Shown here: one piece after another, positions 1 to 8,593 of the stretch
How positions within the stretch are numbered: position 1 is the stretch's first letter
How the letters are laid out: each line of letters opens with the position of its first letter
Position numbers and translations under genes: made by a program
Notes under the pieces: model-generated
What the model was told of the DNA's origin: nothing
Databases searched by the model: none
What the model saw: the letters and a program-made list of their open reading frames with translations, nothing else
Assembly (NCBI GenBank): GCA_023974075.1
Contig: JAMFTG010000531.1
Coordinates: forward strand, 47,580-111,579
From: Chaenocephalus aceratus
Taxonomy: Eukaryota; Chordata; Actinopteri; Perciformes; Channichthyidae
Reading direction: 5' to 3'
Length of the DNA: 64,000 bases

Positions 1-121
1 ACGAGCAGGATTTCTCCCCCGGTTTGACTGCAAAAGACTCTGACTTTTCTCCAAGGGGATCCGCTTGAGTGTCAGTAAGTTTCCTTAAGGTGTCATAAAG
101 AGTGAGCTTTTGATTATCTAT

Positions 122-364
122 TCATGCGACGTTCACTGTTAGAATATAATGTAATACATGCCATAAAAAAGCCCGTACGAAGAGCCTGAATGTTTTACTT
201 TTCCCATTGCCCCAATTCACTCCATAAGGCCGTGTACTATTAGATTTTTTGTTGTACCCATAAAGAATCTGGTTTCTGCCCCAATTCACTCCATACGGCT
301 CCAGGCCGATCTGAACAAACGTGTTCATGGCAGACACACTACGGGGGGGCGAGAAAAGACACAT
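122..364 (-). other. Repeated motif with a doubtful small ORF (mirror 10712-10954)
   Basis: A minus-strand ORF of at most 68-80 codons is open here and in the mirrored position of the other arm. It contains the peptide PYGVNWG twice. The DNA behind it, CCCCAATTCACTCCATA preceded by CCCATAAAGAATCTGG, also occurs in degenerate form at about 1560-1600, just upstream of a promoter module. I read it as repeated regulatory DNA more readily than as a gene. No polyadenylation signal or conserved domain was seen. Confidence 0.25.
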
Positions 365-599
365 AGATAGCTACATTGGTAAGGAATCATTGATAGCTTT
401 CAGTCGAGATGGTTTCTCCAAAATGACAGGTTTTGCATACATAAAAAGTGTATCTTACAGTTCCTTTAGTTGTAGGATTGTGAACTAATGTATAATTACT
501 TTTATTAACTATAGGTTTGCATCCATTACAGTGTATCTTACAGTTCCTTTGTGAGTGAATTACACACAAATCTGCAGAGTGTCACTAATATATATATAT

Positions 600-835
600 A
601 TATATTCTTTATTTAACCAGGTAAAAAAACTCATTGAGATTAAAATATCTTTTCCAAGAGTGACCTGGCCAAGAAGGGACAGCATGCACAAAGTTACAAC
701 ATATAAAACACAGACATGAAAGGCAGACAAATACAGCTGTAAAACACAAATAAAATGGCACATTAGCCAGTCAATATGCGAAGTAAAACAAACTATTACA
801 ATCATTCAAAAACTGGCAACATTTAAAACGATATA
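600..835. repeat. Dispersed fish repeat inside the left arm (mirror about 10241-10476)
   Basis: After an AT microsatellite (about 587-605), the text beginning TTTATTTAACCAGGTAAAAA and continuing with a GACCTGGCCAAGA core matches a repeat type widespread in fish genomes. A diverged relative occurs at about 34263-34370. It sits at the same place in both arms, so it was present before the inverted duplication formed. Its family name is not certain. Confidence 0.6.
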
Positions 836-1039
836 CGAGCACTCACATCGACCAAAACTAAAAAAGTTGTACGCAGTGACTGACATTCTGTATGGGAGTT
901 CACACCCGAGCTGCTGTGGGGAGCTGAGTATATTATGGCTCTCGGGGGATGGTGGGTTAAGAGACAGATGCTTAGTTTTTGGACTGCCTCAGGGGGTTAA
1001 CGACATCTACTAAAAACAAAGTACTTCATTATCTACTTT

Positions 1040-1273
1040 TTTCAGCTTTTATACACAAAAGTGCAGGAAAATTCAGAGGATGAAGAAGCAGAAAACAGCC
1101 ATTATTCTTCACTCTTCTGTAAAACGGACAGTTTCAAGAAAGATGACACCGTGTTTATGCATGACATGCAAAATATATTGAAGCCCTATTTAAAAAAACA
1201 AGTTACAAGTATATTGTGTGAAAATATCTTTACACATAATCTGCCGAATGTCTGTAAAAAAGTCTTTAAATAA
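1040..1273 (+). CDS. Putative acidic small ORF or exon, unknown function (mirror about 9806-10035)
   Basis: An open frame of about 70 codons ends with TAA at 1271-1273 and starts with an acidic stretch (ENSEDEEAE). There is no ATG near its 5' end; the frame is open back through GTGCAG at 1061. A pyrimidine tract followed by CAG (TACTTTTTTCAG, ending about 1045) is a plausible splice acceptor, so this may be a terminal exon. The mirrored copy stops a few codons earlier because of an indel. I recognise no domain. Confidence 0.35.
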   Translation, partial: FQLLYTKVQENSEDEEAENSHYSSLFCKTDSFKKDDTVFMHDMQNILKPYLKKQVTSILCENIFTHNLPNVCKKVFK

Positions 1274-1284
1274 AAAAACTTGCC

Positions 1285-1480
1285 TTTTTAGAGTCAGAAT
1301 CCTAACGAAATCTCATCAAACAGAGTACTTTATGTTAGTGGTCCTCTTGTATACACAAAAGTGTATCTTTTCAGTAACTTTACCAGAGAATTTAAGCATA
1401 AATCTGGCAAATGTTCAAAACAGCCTTGTTTTTCACTGAAATAGCCTCAAAATCACAAACAGCCATTAAGAGTCAGGGGG
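1285..1480. repeat. Intergenic repeat module, copy 1 (mirror about 9596-9791)
   Basis: This block resembles 4600-4790 of the same arm. Shared text includes GAGAATTTAAGCATAAATCTG, GCAAATGTTCAAAACAGCCTTG-like sequence, CCATTAAGAGTCAG and CAGAGTACTTT. A TATACACAAAAGTGTATC-like element lies at about 1351. Overlapping ORFs are short and broken, so I read it as duplicated non-coding DNA. The two copies precede different genes and may have spread together with promoter modules. Confidence 0.6.
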
Positions 1481-1631
1481 TTAACTTCATTATCTACTTT
1501 TTTCAGCTTTTATACACAAAAGTGCAGGGAAGGTAGGCAGATTTAGAACACTGGGATAATACCCATAAAGAATGTGTGTTTCTGCTCCATTTCACTCCAT
1601 GAAGCCTCCAGCTTGTACAGGGGCTCCGCCT

Positions 1632-1690
1632 CCACTCAACATAACATGTCCCGCCCTCCTCACCAGAACATTTAAAAGTAAGGGGATGGA
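1632..1690 (+). promoter_or_regulatory. Promoter module 1, upstream of gene A (mirror about 9386-9444)
   Basis: CACTCAACATAACATGTCCC is followed by CGCCCTCCTCACCAGAACATTTAAAAGTAAGG. The layout (CTCAACRYAAYA block, C-rich block, then an A/T box followed by AAGG) recurs at 2553, 3336 and 4799. Here the A/T box is TTTAAAA and the gene A ATG is about 95 bases further on. TATA-box function is inferred from position and recurrence. Confidence 0.6.
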
Positions 1691-1770
1691 AATAGACGAA
1701 AATAAATACGCTCAAACTAGATAACAGGCCAGTCATTTCCAATCACTAAGGCACTTTTCAAAAAAGAAAA

Positions 1771-2477
1771 ATGGCAAAGAGAAGCATAGATATGGGTTTA
1801 ATCAGCGAGACGCCTGTGACAACGTACAGCCATCAGTCCGGAGCGCCAATCAAGAAACGAATGCAATATATGTGCCGGGTTCAGACGCCTCCAGCCGAAG
1901 AACTTCATGAAGAATGGAATCTAAAAAATGGAGATGTTTGGGGTTATGTATTCAACTATATGGCGAATTAACTGCATTTCTACAATCTGAAGAATGGAGA
2001 AACGTACGGACCCCCGCAGTGTTAAAGCGACACTGACCTCAACAGATTGTGTTAACTCTGGTGTCTTCCAGAGATCTCCACGCAACCACGGTACCGAAAG
2101 AAGTAGTGCATCAAGAAACCATAGTGGAACCAGCGGTGTACAAGATATTTGCAAAGAAAAGCAAAGAAACACAGACAGCATGCGAGATCAAAGAAGAGAT
2201 TTCATCGCCGCCCCTCAATGTGGAGGAAGAAAGAGTTATTTCCCCGCTGCCAGAAGTGAGAAGAGTCCTGACAAGCACCGTCTGGGAAACTAAAAGCGGA
2301 CCATCGGAGCGATGGTATTACCGTGCAAGCCATTTGGAGACGCTGGGGAAGGACCCCTCTGATGATTTTGTTTTGGAGACTTTTAATTCTACATGTGGAG
2401 TATTTCAGACAGCAGTGCGGGTATCATTGACTGCTTGGCTGAAAATGATTGATGGAAAAGCTACAAAGCTTAAATAA
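1771..2477 (+). pseudogene. Gene A, left copy: interrupted ORF of unknown family
   Basis: An ATG at 1771 opens a frame encoding MAKRSIDMGLISETP and containing the basic motif GAPIKKRMQY; it stops at TAA 1969-1971. The same frame would continue, but relative to the right copy the left copy has one extra C at about 2010-2015 and lacks five bases near 2050. The remainder is therefore open only in another frame (about 2049-2477). The downstream part is rich in Lys, Glu, Ser and Thr and ends in a more hydrophobic stretch before TAA. I recognise no domain. Its position behind promoter module 1 supports it having been a real gene. Confidence 0.55.
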
Positions 2478-2552
2478 CTTTTTAAACAGAGTCAGACATC
2501 GATGGACATTATACTGGTGAAAAAGAATCTCACCTTTACAGAGGACTCTGCC

Positions 2553-2612
2553 TCCCACTCAACATAACAAGTCACACCCTCCTCACCAGAGCATTTTAAA
2601 CTAAGGACCCCT
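2553..2612 (+). promoter_or_regulatory. Promoter module 2, upstream of the 42-codon gene (mirror 8459-8518)
   Basis: CCCACTCAACATAACAAGTC is followed by ACACCCTCCTCACCAGAGCATTTTAAACTAAGGAC. The A/T box (ATTTTAAACT, about 2593-2602) lies about 50 bases before the ATG at 2651, comparable to modules 3 and 4. Confidence 0.6.
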
Positions 2613-2650
2613 CAAGAAAGACATTGTGTATTCTACCTATGTAAAAAAGA

Positions 2651-2779
2651 ATGTCGGGGTTGTCTCTGTATCAAGAAGATGTGTTTAAAAATGAATTTTG
2701 TGAAAAATACCAACTGTGTGAGAGACGTCATAAAGACAGTCATTTTAACCACAGTGTTTGTACTCTACAAATGTTTTAA
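2651..2779 (+). CDS. Small Cys/His-rich protein, 42 residues, left copy
   Basis: ATG at 2651 and TAA at 2777-2779 frame 42 codons. Residues 16-37 contain Cys16, Cys23, His27, His31, His34 and Cys37, a spacing that could bind a metal ion; this is inference, and no named zinc-finger family fits exactly. A promoter module lies about 50 bases upstream and overlapping AATAAA signals lie at about 2800-2812, so the unit has promoter, ORF and polyadenylation signal within about 270 bases. The ORF is unchanged in the other arm. I cannot name a homologue. Confidence 0.5.
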   Translation: MSGLSLYQEDVFKNEFCEKYQLCERRHKDSHFNHSVCTLQMF

Positions 2780-2813
2780 GATTGTTACAAAATGTAAAAA
2801 ATAAAAATAAAAG

Positions 2814-3335
2814 GTATGGAGACTAAATTAATTCAGGTGACTCTGGCTTTATTAGGAAAACAAACATATAATACAAAGGGGTTAGGGGTTAAATGTAACC
2901 ATCGTGGACTTAATAGTCTAACAAAATACTTTTATCTGAATACATTTGTTCTTTTTAAGCGCACTTTTTGAAATTATTTATTTATTATTTTCAGTGGAAC
3001 AATCCAGTTTTTGTTAACATTAACGCTTTCTTCTCTTTTTCTTGTGTTACTAAGATACTTTTAGACATACTTTGGCGTATGCAACACTTGTTCAGATAAA
3101 CAAGGTTTTTTCTTTTCTGATAAACTTACATTTTTAGTTATTTTATGTTACCAAGATACTTTGAGATACACCCTGATGGTACGCAACTATACTTTTCTGA
3201 CTTTTTTCTGTAGAATCGTGACAAAACTATTACTTGTTCTTAAATGATGACCTATTGCTGGAGATGAGATGAAAAAGCTACAACGCTTAAAGAACTTTTT
3301 TCTAAAAACTCTCAATTCTATAATTGACTACCCCC
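2814..3335. other. AT-rich intergenic spacer between the small gene and gene B
   Basis: No ORF of useful length is seen on either strand. The sequence contains repeated phrases such as GTTACTAAGATACTTTTAGACATAC and GTTACCAAGATACTTTGAGATACAC, about 120 bases apart, an internal duplication of about 45 bases. The mirror copy occupies about 7736-8257. Confidence 0.5.
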
Positions 3336-3395
3336 ATTCAACGCAATAAGCCCTACCCTCCACTCAGCAAATCATCTAAAACGAAGGACCTCGCT
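3336..3395 (+). promoter_or_regulatory. Promoter module 3, upstream of gene B (mirror 7676-7735)
   Basis: CATTCAACGCAATAAGCCC, then TACCCTCCACTCAGCAAATCATCTAAAACGAAGGAC. The A/T box ATCTAAAAC lies about 45 bases before the gene B ATG at 3419. The downstream words GACGACCGTTGTAAACTAGCCATGG match those before gene D (GACGACCGTTAAAAACTAGCCATGG), so the 5' untranslated leader is duplicated too. Confidence 0.65.
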
Positions 3396-3418
3396 AAGAC
3401 GACCGTTGTAAACTAGCC

Positions 3419-3914
3419 ATGGAGCAGAGAAAAGCCAAGACTCCCCCGCGAGTTGCAGCCAGGAACAGAGTCCACCAGCAACACCACCATGGGGGAAACC
3501 CGAATCTTGCAATACTACAGCTGCTGATTTTGCTCCTTGGGCCAAAACGTCTCTGTTTATGGACACAGTGAAAGCGGTGTTGGTTGATATTGTGGAGAGG
3601 GTGATACATCGGTACAGAGAAGAAATATGCAACGGGTGCCGAGTCAGTCACCCCGGCCAGAGGCAACACGATTTCTGAATGACATGTCCGATTTTTACTT
3701 CAGAAACAATTACAACGCGTTAATGAAAAGACTCTGGCTCACCGACTTCATTACTGAGATCGACCAGACTCTTAATGATAAAGACATTTTCACGGATGAT
3801 TGGAGGATCCAAGGCGCTTCGGAGGCTTTTCTTCACAATCTCAAAAATTGCAGAGGCCTCAAGGAGAGACTTGAAAAGATCCATGCCGAGTTGGATGGAG
3901 AAGAAGAAGACTAA
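3419..3914 (+). pseudogene. Gene B, left copy: frameshifted ORF of unknown family
   Basis: ATG 3419-3421 follows promoter module 3. Compared with the right copy, the left copy lacks one C in a C-run (about 3445) and one T near 3673, so the frame is lost after about nine codons and regained only at about 3674; the open stretch to the stop at 3912-3914 encodes the C-terminal part. That part is acidic at the end (ELDGEEED) and looks helical. AATAAA at 3979-3984 follows. I recognise no domain. Confidence 0.5.
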
Positions 3915-3985
3915 CAACCAGCAGTTGGATGGAGAAGCCAGGGACTTGTTCGATACAGTGACTTTTTTCTTTAAGTAAAATAAAA

Positions 3986-4450
3986 ATGGGAAACTACTAT
4001 GCAAAACGCTCTGTATATATTGATCATAATGTAGTCATTACCCGTGTAATAAGTGTGATGATGGGGACGATTGAAAACAGAACGAGTAGTGACCCCTGTG
4101 TAAAAAGAATGGCTGAAGTTTGTAAACTAGAAGACATTTTGGATATAGTTCGTTCTGGCAGTACTATTCCGGGTCATTGGGAAACGATTGTAAACGAAAC
4201 ATTTAAAGTGGTCCTGGAATCTTCATTTTCCGAAACATTCTGTAACATTATCTCAGAAATGAAACAAACATCAAAAGTGTATCATGTGCTCTCATTGTAT
4301 GCTCTGTTTGTAGATGTAATGCATCTGTGTGTTGAAAACAGCATACACGTGAATATTTTGACTGAAGTGAAAAAACTCCATCACGATATCTCCAGTAATA
4401 TGGGGAATTCTAAGCTGGAGACTGTCCTGGGGATGCTACAATCAGTATAA
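3986..4450 (+). CDS. Gene C, 154 residues, intact only in the left arm
   Basis: ATG 3986-3988 directly follows the AATAAA of gene B (3979-3984), and the frame is open to TAA at 4448-4450. ATTAAA lies at 4475-4480. The protein appears all-helical with a hydrophobic segment (VYHVLSLYALFVDVMHLC) in its second half and no signal peptide. Such a plan is compatible with viral Bcl-2-like proteins, but the NWGR-type BH1 signature is absent, so this is only a guess. No separate promoter module precedes it; it may share a transcript with gene B or be reached by splicing. Confidence 0.55.
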   Translation: MGNYYAKRSVYIDHNVVITRVISVMMGTIENRTSSDPCVKRMAEVCKLEDILDIVRSGSTIPGHWETIVNETFKVVLESSFSETFCNIISEMKQTSKVYHVLSLYALFVDVMHLCVENSIHVNILTEVKKLHHDISSNMGNSKLETVLGMLQSV

Positions 4451-4599
4451 CTATTGATTTTGTGTGTGAAAAAAATTAAAAAAGTGTACATCTACATCTA
4501 AAAAACCGTTGTCATCATTATAGCAAGGGGAGCGTGTCTGATACATGTGTTTTTCAGTGTTTTTCAGTGTTTTCTGTGTGTCTGTACACACAAAGCACA

Positions 4600-4790
4600 C
4601 TTCATTATCTACTTTTCAGCTTTTTAAAAAGAAAAGTGTATCTTTCGGTAACTTTCTCAGAGAATTTAAGCATAAATCTGTCAAATGTTCAAAACAGCCT
4701 TGTTTCACTGAAATACCCTCAAAATGACAAACTGCCATTAAGAGTCAGATTCTTAACCAAATCTACTGAAACAGAGTACTTTCTACAGAT
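4600..4790. repeat. Intergenic repeat module, copy 2 (mirror about 6520-6710)
   Basis: This block resembles 1285-1480 (see that entry). It starts with TTCATTATCTACTTTTCAGC, a phrase also present near 1025 and 1488 as TTCATTATCTACTTTTTTCAGC, each followed by an A/T-rich AAAAGTG word. It lies directly upstream of promoter module 4. Confidence 0.6.
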
Positions 4791-4798
4791 GAAGCCTC

Positions 4799-4855
4799 CC
4801 ACTCAACGCAATATGTCCCACCCCACTCAGCAAATCATATAAAACTAAGGACGAC
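4799..4855 (+). promoter_or_regulatory. Promoter module 4, upstream of gene D (mirror 6455-6511)
   Basis: CCACTCAACGCAATATGTCCC, then ACCCCACTCAGCAAATCATATAAAACTAAGGAC. It contains the best TATA-like box of the set (CATATAAAAC, about 4837-4846), about 25-35 bases before the gene D ATG at 4871. Confidence 0.65.
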
Positions 4856-4870
4856 CGTTAAAAACTAGCC

Positions 4871-5638
4871 ATGGATCTGAGAAAAACCAAGTCTGATGTA
4901 GCCTGCCCTTATTATCACCAGGATAATGGATACGGGCTTAATGACTGGATGTTACAAAGTAGGGGAGAGGATGTTCCCGAAGAAGAGCTCTCGTCTATAT
5001 CATATCCATGTAAGGTCTTTAGGACAAAAGAGGACCATGATAACATGACATATGAAGAATATCTTTCTTTAAAAGATGGTATTATAGATAACCTTTATAG
5101 AAACAGTATATCTCATACCACTCGCCAAGATCGCAAACGACAATTAGCAGAAAAGACAAAAAGAAGGAAGGTGAAAAGAAAAAGAAACAAAGTGAAGAAA
5201 TTTAAACTAGAGGATGGTGTTGTAGAGCCATTACCGGATCATAATAATCTTATAGATCATCTCCCGCTAACCGACTGCTGCGAATGTGTTGAACAAATAC
5301 CAAAAGCAATGGCAGAAATTTGCTTCAGTATAATGAGAGAAAAAGCGCGATACTGTGGAATTGCCCAAATTGGCGACAGTGCCAGAATATGTATTAAAAG
5401 ACTGTTGGAGGATCTCTATTCTAGTGTCGGTTGTCATTACAGCGAAGGATACGCCAAAACGTGTGACGATATAGACAAAGCTTTTGAAGACAATTATATG
5501 GTACCTGTCCTTACAGCTAAACAAATCCTACGCCAGGTATTCAACAGACCACAAGAAGTCCCAGAAAGGATTACATTCAGAGCTAATAATGGAGAAAACC
5601 GAAGAAGAAGCAAAGCAGATTATAATCGTTGCGGGTGA
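4871..5638 (+). CDS. Gene D, 255 residues, basic nuclear-type protein, left copy
   Basis: ATG 4871-4873 is preceded by promoter module 4 and a GCC-ATGG context; the frame is open to TGA at 5636-5638. Residues 85-112 form a strongly basic patch (KRRKVKRKRNKVKKFK), a likely nuclear localisation or nucleic-acid-binding segment. A Cys cluster (DCCEC) lies near 135-139. The C-terminal half looks helical with several Cys residues. I know of no clear homologue. The gene overlaps gene E by 50 bases. The right arm keeps only the first 147 codons. Confidence 0.6.
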   Translation: MDLRKTKSDVACPYYHQDNGYGLNDWMLQSRGEDVPEEELSSISYPCKVFRTKEDHDNMTYEEYLSLKDGIIDNLYRNSISHTTRQDRKRQLAEKTKRRKVKRKRNKVKKFKLEDGVVEPLPDHNNLIDHLPLTDCCECVEQIPKAMAEICFSIMREKARYCGIAQIGDSARICIKRLLEDLYSSVGCHYSEGYAKTCDDIDKAFEDNYMVPVLTAKQILRQVFNRPQEVPERITFRANNGENRRRSKADYNRCG

Positions 5639-5998
5639 AAGGATAGAGAATTTGCATGTGATGTTAATGCATTTATCTGATATAAAAAATGCTTTCGTAT
5701 ACTTCCAAGAGACCCCTAAACATCTACTTGGGCTGTGTGAATTGAACGACAAACCGATCACTGTAAATGAAACGCGGAGAGAAGTAGCAGTGCAAATCGT
5801 TAAGTCTATTACCTTGTATGCACTACGACATTAACTTGGTCAAATGTAATATGTTTTCTATGAAAATGTGTTGAATGTTGTGTTTTTTCAATTAAACAAC
5901 CATTACAAAATGAAAATGTGTTTTATTTTTTTGCTTTCATATATAGTAATAGTATTGTAAACTAAACATTTATAGTGTATCATATGCTCTGTTTTTTA
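5312..5998. other. Single-copy loop between the palindrome arms
   Basis: This 687-bp segment is absent from the right arm. It holds the 3' part of gene D, all of gene E, an ATTAAA polyadenylation signal at 5891-5896 and an AT-rich spacer. In the right arm the truncated gene D runs straight into the spacer end, which supplies a TAA stop immediately after the breakpoint. Confidence 0.85.
5589..5834 (+). CDS. Gene E, 81 residues, overlapping the end of gene D
   Basis: ATG 5589-5591 lies inside gene D in another frame; the ORF ends with TAA at 5832-5834 and ATTAAA follows at 5891-5896. The product is acidic at the N-terminus (MEKTEEEAK) and appears helical throughout, without Cys pairs or a membrane segment. 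The 50-base overlap suggests expression from the same transcript as gene D, or by splicing. It exists only in the loop. Function unknown. Confidence 0.45.
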   Translation: MEKTEEEAKQIIIVAGERIENLHVMLMHLSDIKNAFVYFQETPKHLLGLCELNDKPITVNETRREVAVQIVKSITLYALRH

Positions 5999-6439
5999 CA
6001 TTGCTTTTGGTATTTGTTCAACACATTCGCAGCAGTCGGTTAGCGGGAGATGATCTATAAGATTATTATGATCCGGTAATGGCTCTACAACACCATCCTC
6101 TAGTTTAAATTTCTTCACTTTGTTTCTTTTTCTTTTCACCTTCCTTCTTTTTGTCTTTTCTGCTAATTGTCGTTTGCGATCTTGGCGAGTGGTATGAGAT
6201 ATACTGTTTCTATAAAGGTTATCTATAATACCATCTTTTAAAGAAAGATATTCTTCATATGTCATGTTATCATGGTCCTCTTTTGTCCTAAAGACCTTAC
6301 ATGGATATGATATAGACGAGAGCTCTTCTTCGGGAACATCCTCTCCCCTACTTTGTAACATCCAGTCATTAAGCCCGTATCCATTATCCTGGTGATAATA
6401 AGGGCAGGCTACATCAGACTTGGTTTTTCTCAGATCCAT
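5996..6439 (-). pseudogene. Gene D, right copy: truncated at the palindrome breakpoint
   Basis: The first 147 codons match left gene D, including the basic patch; the frame then meets a TAA supplied by the spacer immediately after the breakpoint at 5999. The promoter module and leader are intact, so a short basic protein could still be made. Confidence 0.7.
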
Positions 6440-6858
6440 GGCTAGTTTTTAACGGTCGTCCTTAGTTTTATATGATATGCTGAGTGGGGTGGGACATATT
6501 GCGTTGAGTGGGAGGCTTCATATGTAGAAAGTACTCTGTTTCAGTAGATTTGGTTAAGAATCTGACTCTTAATGGCAGTTTGTCATTTTGAGGGTATTTC
6601 AGTGAAACAAGGCTGTTTTGAACATTTGACAGATTTATGCTTAAATTCTCTGAGAAAGTTACCGAAAGATACACTTTTCTTTTTAAAAGCTGAAAAGTAG
6701 ATAATGAAGTGTGCTTTGTGTGTACAGACACACAGAAAACACTGAAAAACACTGAAAAACACATGTATCAGACACGCTCCCCTTGCTATAATGATGACAA
6801 CGGTTTTTTAGATGTAGATGTACACTTTTTTAATTTTTTTCACACACAAAATCAATAG

Positions 6859-7269
6859 TTATACTGATTGTAGCATCCCCAGGACAGTCTCCAGCTTAGA
6901 ATTCCCCATATTACTGGAGATATTGTGATGGAGTTTTTTCACTTCAGTCAAAATATTCACGTGTATGCTGTTTTCAACACACAGATGCATTACATCTACA
7001 AACAGAGCATACAATGAGAGCACATGATACACTTTTGATGTTTGTTTCATTTCTGAGATAATGTTACAGAATGTTTCGGAAAATGAAGATTCCAGGACCA
7101 CTTTAAATGTTTCGTTTACAATCGTTTCCCAATGACCCGGAATAGTACTGCCAGAACGAACTATATCCAAAATGTCTTCTAGTTTACAAACTTCAGCCAT
7201 TCTTTTTACACAGGGGTCACTACTCGTTCTGTTTTCAATCGTCCCCATCATCACACTTATTACACGGGT
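6859..7269 (-). pseudogene. Gene C, right copy: 5' end deleted
   Basis: The last 136 or so codons match left gene C almost exactly, but the ATG and first 18 codons are missing. The 238-bp deletion joins gene B sequence (left 3801) to gene C sequence (left 4040) with the three bases ATT shared at the junction. An accidental open frame crosses the junction from 7296. Confidence 0.7.
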
Positions 7270-7313
7270 AATCATCCGTGAAAATGTCTTTATCATTAAG
7301 AGTCTGGTCGATC

Positions 7314-7652
7314 TCAGTAATGAAGTCGGTGAGCCAGTCTTTTCATTAACGCGTTGTAATTGTTTCTGAAGTAAAAATCGGACATGTCATTCAGAAAATC
7401 GTGTTGCCTCTGGCCGGGGTGACTGACTCGGCACCCGTTGCATATTTCTTCTCTGTACCGATGTATCACCCTCTCCACAATATCAACCAACACCGCTTTC
7501 ACTGTGTCCATAAACAGAGACGTTTTGGCCCAAGGAGCAAAATCAGCAGCTGTAGTATTGCAAGATTCGGGTTTCCCCCATGGTGGTGTTGCTGGTGGAC
7601 TCTGTTCCTGGCTGCAACTCGCGGGGGGAGTCTTGGCTTTTCTCTGCTCCAT
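7314..7652 (-). pseudogene. Gene B, right copy: N-terminal part intact, C-terminal part lost
   Basis: Read from 7652, the frame is open for about 106 codons through the region where the left copy is frameshifted. It then loses register because two bases are missing near 7336 compared with left 3730. The remaining C-terminal part is removed by the 238-bp deletion between 7269 and 7270. The N-terminal 40 residues are Pro, Thr and Ser rich; the middle looks amphipathic. Each arm therefore preserves a different half of the gene. Confidence 0.5.
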
Positions 7653-8291
7653 GGCTAGTTTACAACGGTCGTCTTAGCGAGGTCCTTCGTTTTAGATGAT
7701 TTGCTGAGTGGAGGGTAGGGCTTATTGCGTTGAATGGGGGTAGTCAATTATAGAATTGAGAGTTTTTAGAAAAAAGTTCTTTAAGCGTTGTAGCTTTTTC
7801 ATCTCATCTCCAGCAATAGGTCATCATTTAAGAACAAGTAATAGTTTTGTCACGATTCTACAGAAAAAAGTCAGAAAAGTATAGTTGCGTACCATCAGGG
7901 TGTATCTCAAAGTATCTTGGTAACATAAAATAACTAAAAATGTAAGTTTATCAGAAAAGAAAAAACCTTGTTTATCTGAACAAGTGTTGCATACGCCAAA
8001 GTATGTCTAAAAGTATCTTAGTAACACAAGAAAAAGAGAAGAAAGCGTTAATGTTAACAAAAACTGGATTGTTCCACTGAAAATAATAAATAAATAATTT
8101 CAAAAAGTGCGCTTAAAAAGAACAAATGTATTCAGATAAAAGTATTTTGTTAGACTATTAAGTCCACGATGGTTACATTTAACCCCTAACCCCTTTGTAT
8201 TATATGTTTGTTTTCCTAATAAAGCCAGAGTCACCTGAATTAATTTAGTCTCCATACCTTTTATTTTTATTTTTTACATTTTGTAACAATC

Positions 8292-8420
8292 TTAAAACAT
8301 TTGTAGAGTACAAACACTGTGGTTAAAATGACTGTCTTTATGACGTCTCTCACACAGTTGGTATTTTTCACAAAATTCATTTTTAAACACATCTTCTTGA
8401 TACAGAGACAACCCCGACAT
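8292..8420 (-). CDS. Small Cys/His-rich protein, 42 residues, right copy
   Basis: This is the reverse-complement copy of 2651-2779, with CAT at 8418-8420 and the stop at 8292-8294. I see no base difference between the copies over the ORF, while longer ORFs in the arms carry frameshifts. The upstream promoter module (8459-8518) and downstream polyadenylation signal are also preserved. Confidence 0.5.
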   Translation of the reverse strand: MSGLSLYQEDVFKNEFCEKYQLCERRHKDSHFNHSVCTLQMF

Positions 8421-8593
8421 TCTTTTTTACATAGGTAGAATACACAATGTCTTTCTTGAGGGGTCCTTAGTTTAAAATGCTCTGGTGAGGAGGGTGTGAC
8501 TTGTTATGTTGAGTGGAAGGCAGAGTCCTCTGTAAAGGTGAGATTCTTTTTCACCAGTATAATGTCCATCGATGTCTGACTCTGTTTAAAAAG

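Larger units (their letters stand above)
1..5311. repeat. Left arm of giant palindrome (virus-like gene cassette)
   Basis: This stretch recurs in inverse orientation at 5999-11075. Outer positions pair so that left plus right is about 11076, falling to 11071 near 2.6-3.8 kb; inner positions pair at 11309-11310 because the right arm has lost 238 bases. The arm reaches the first base of the window, so its outer end is not visible. It is AT-rich, carries small plus-strand ORFs (genes A to D) with repeated promoter modules, and includes a copy of a dispersed fish repeat near 600-835. The arms are nearly identical, with a few indels and substitutions. Confidence 0.95.

Noticed and set aside
1218..1439. 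ORF shared in part with 4534-4842
   Set aside because: Similarity is explained by the duplicated intergenic module; the frames are short, lack proper starts and are broken outside the shared part.
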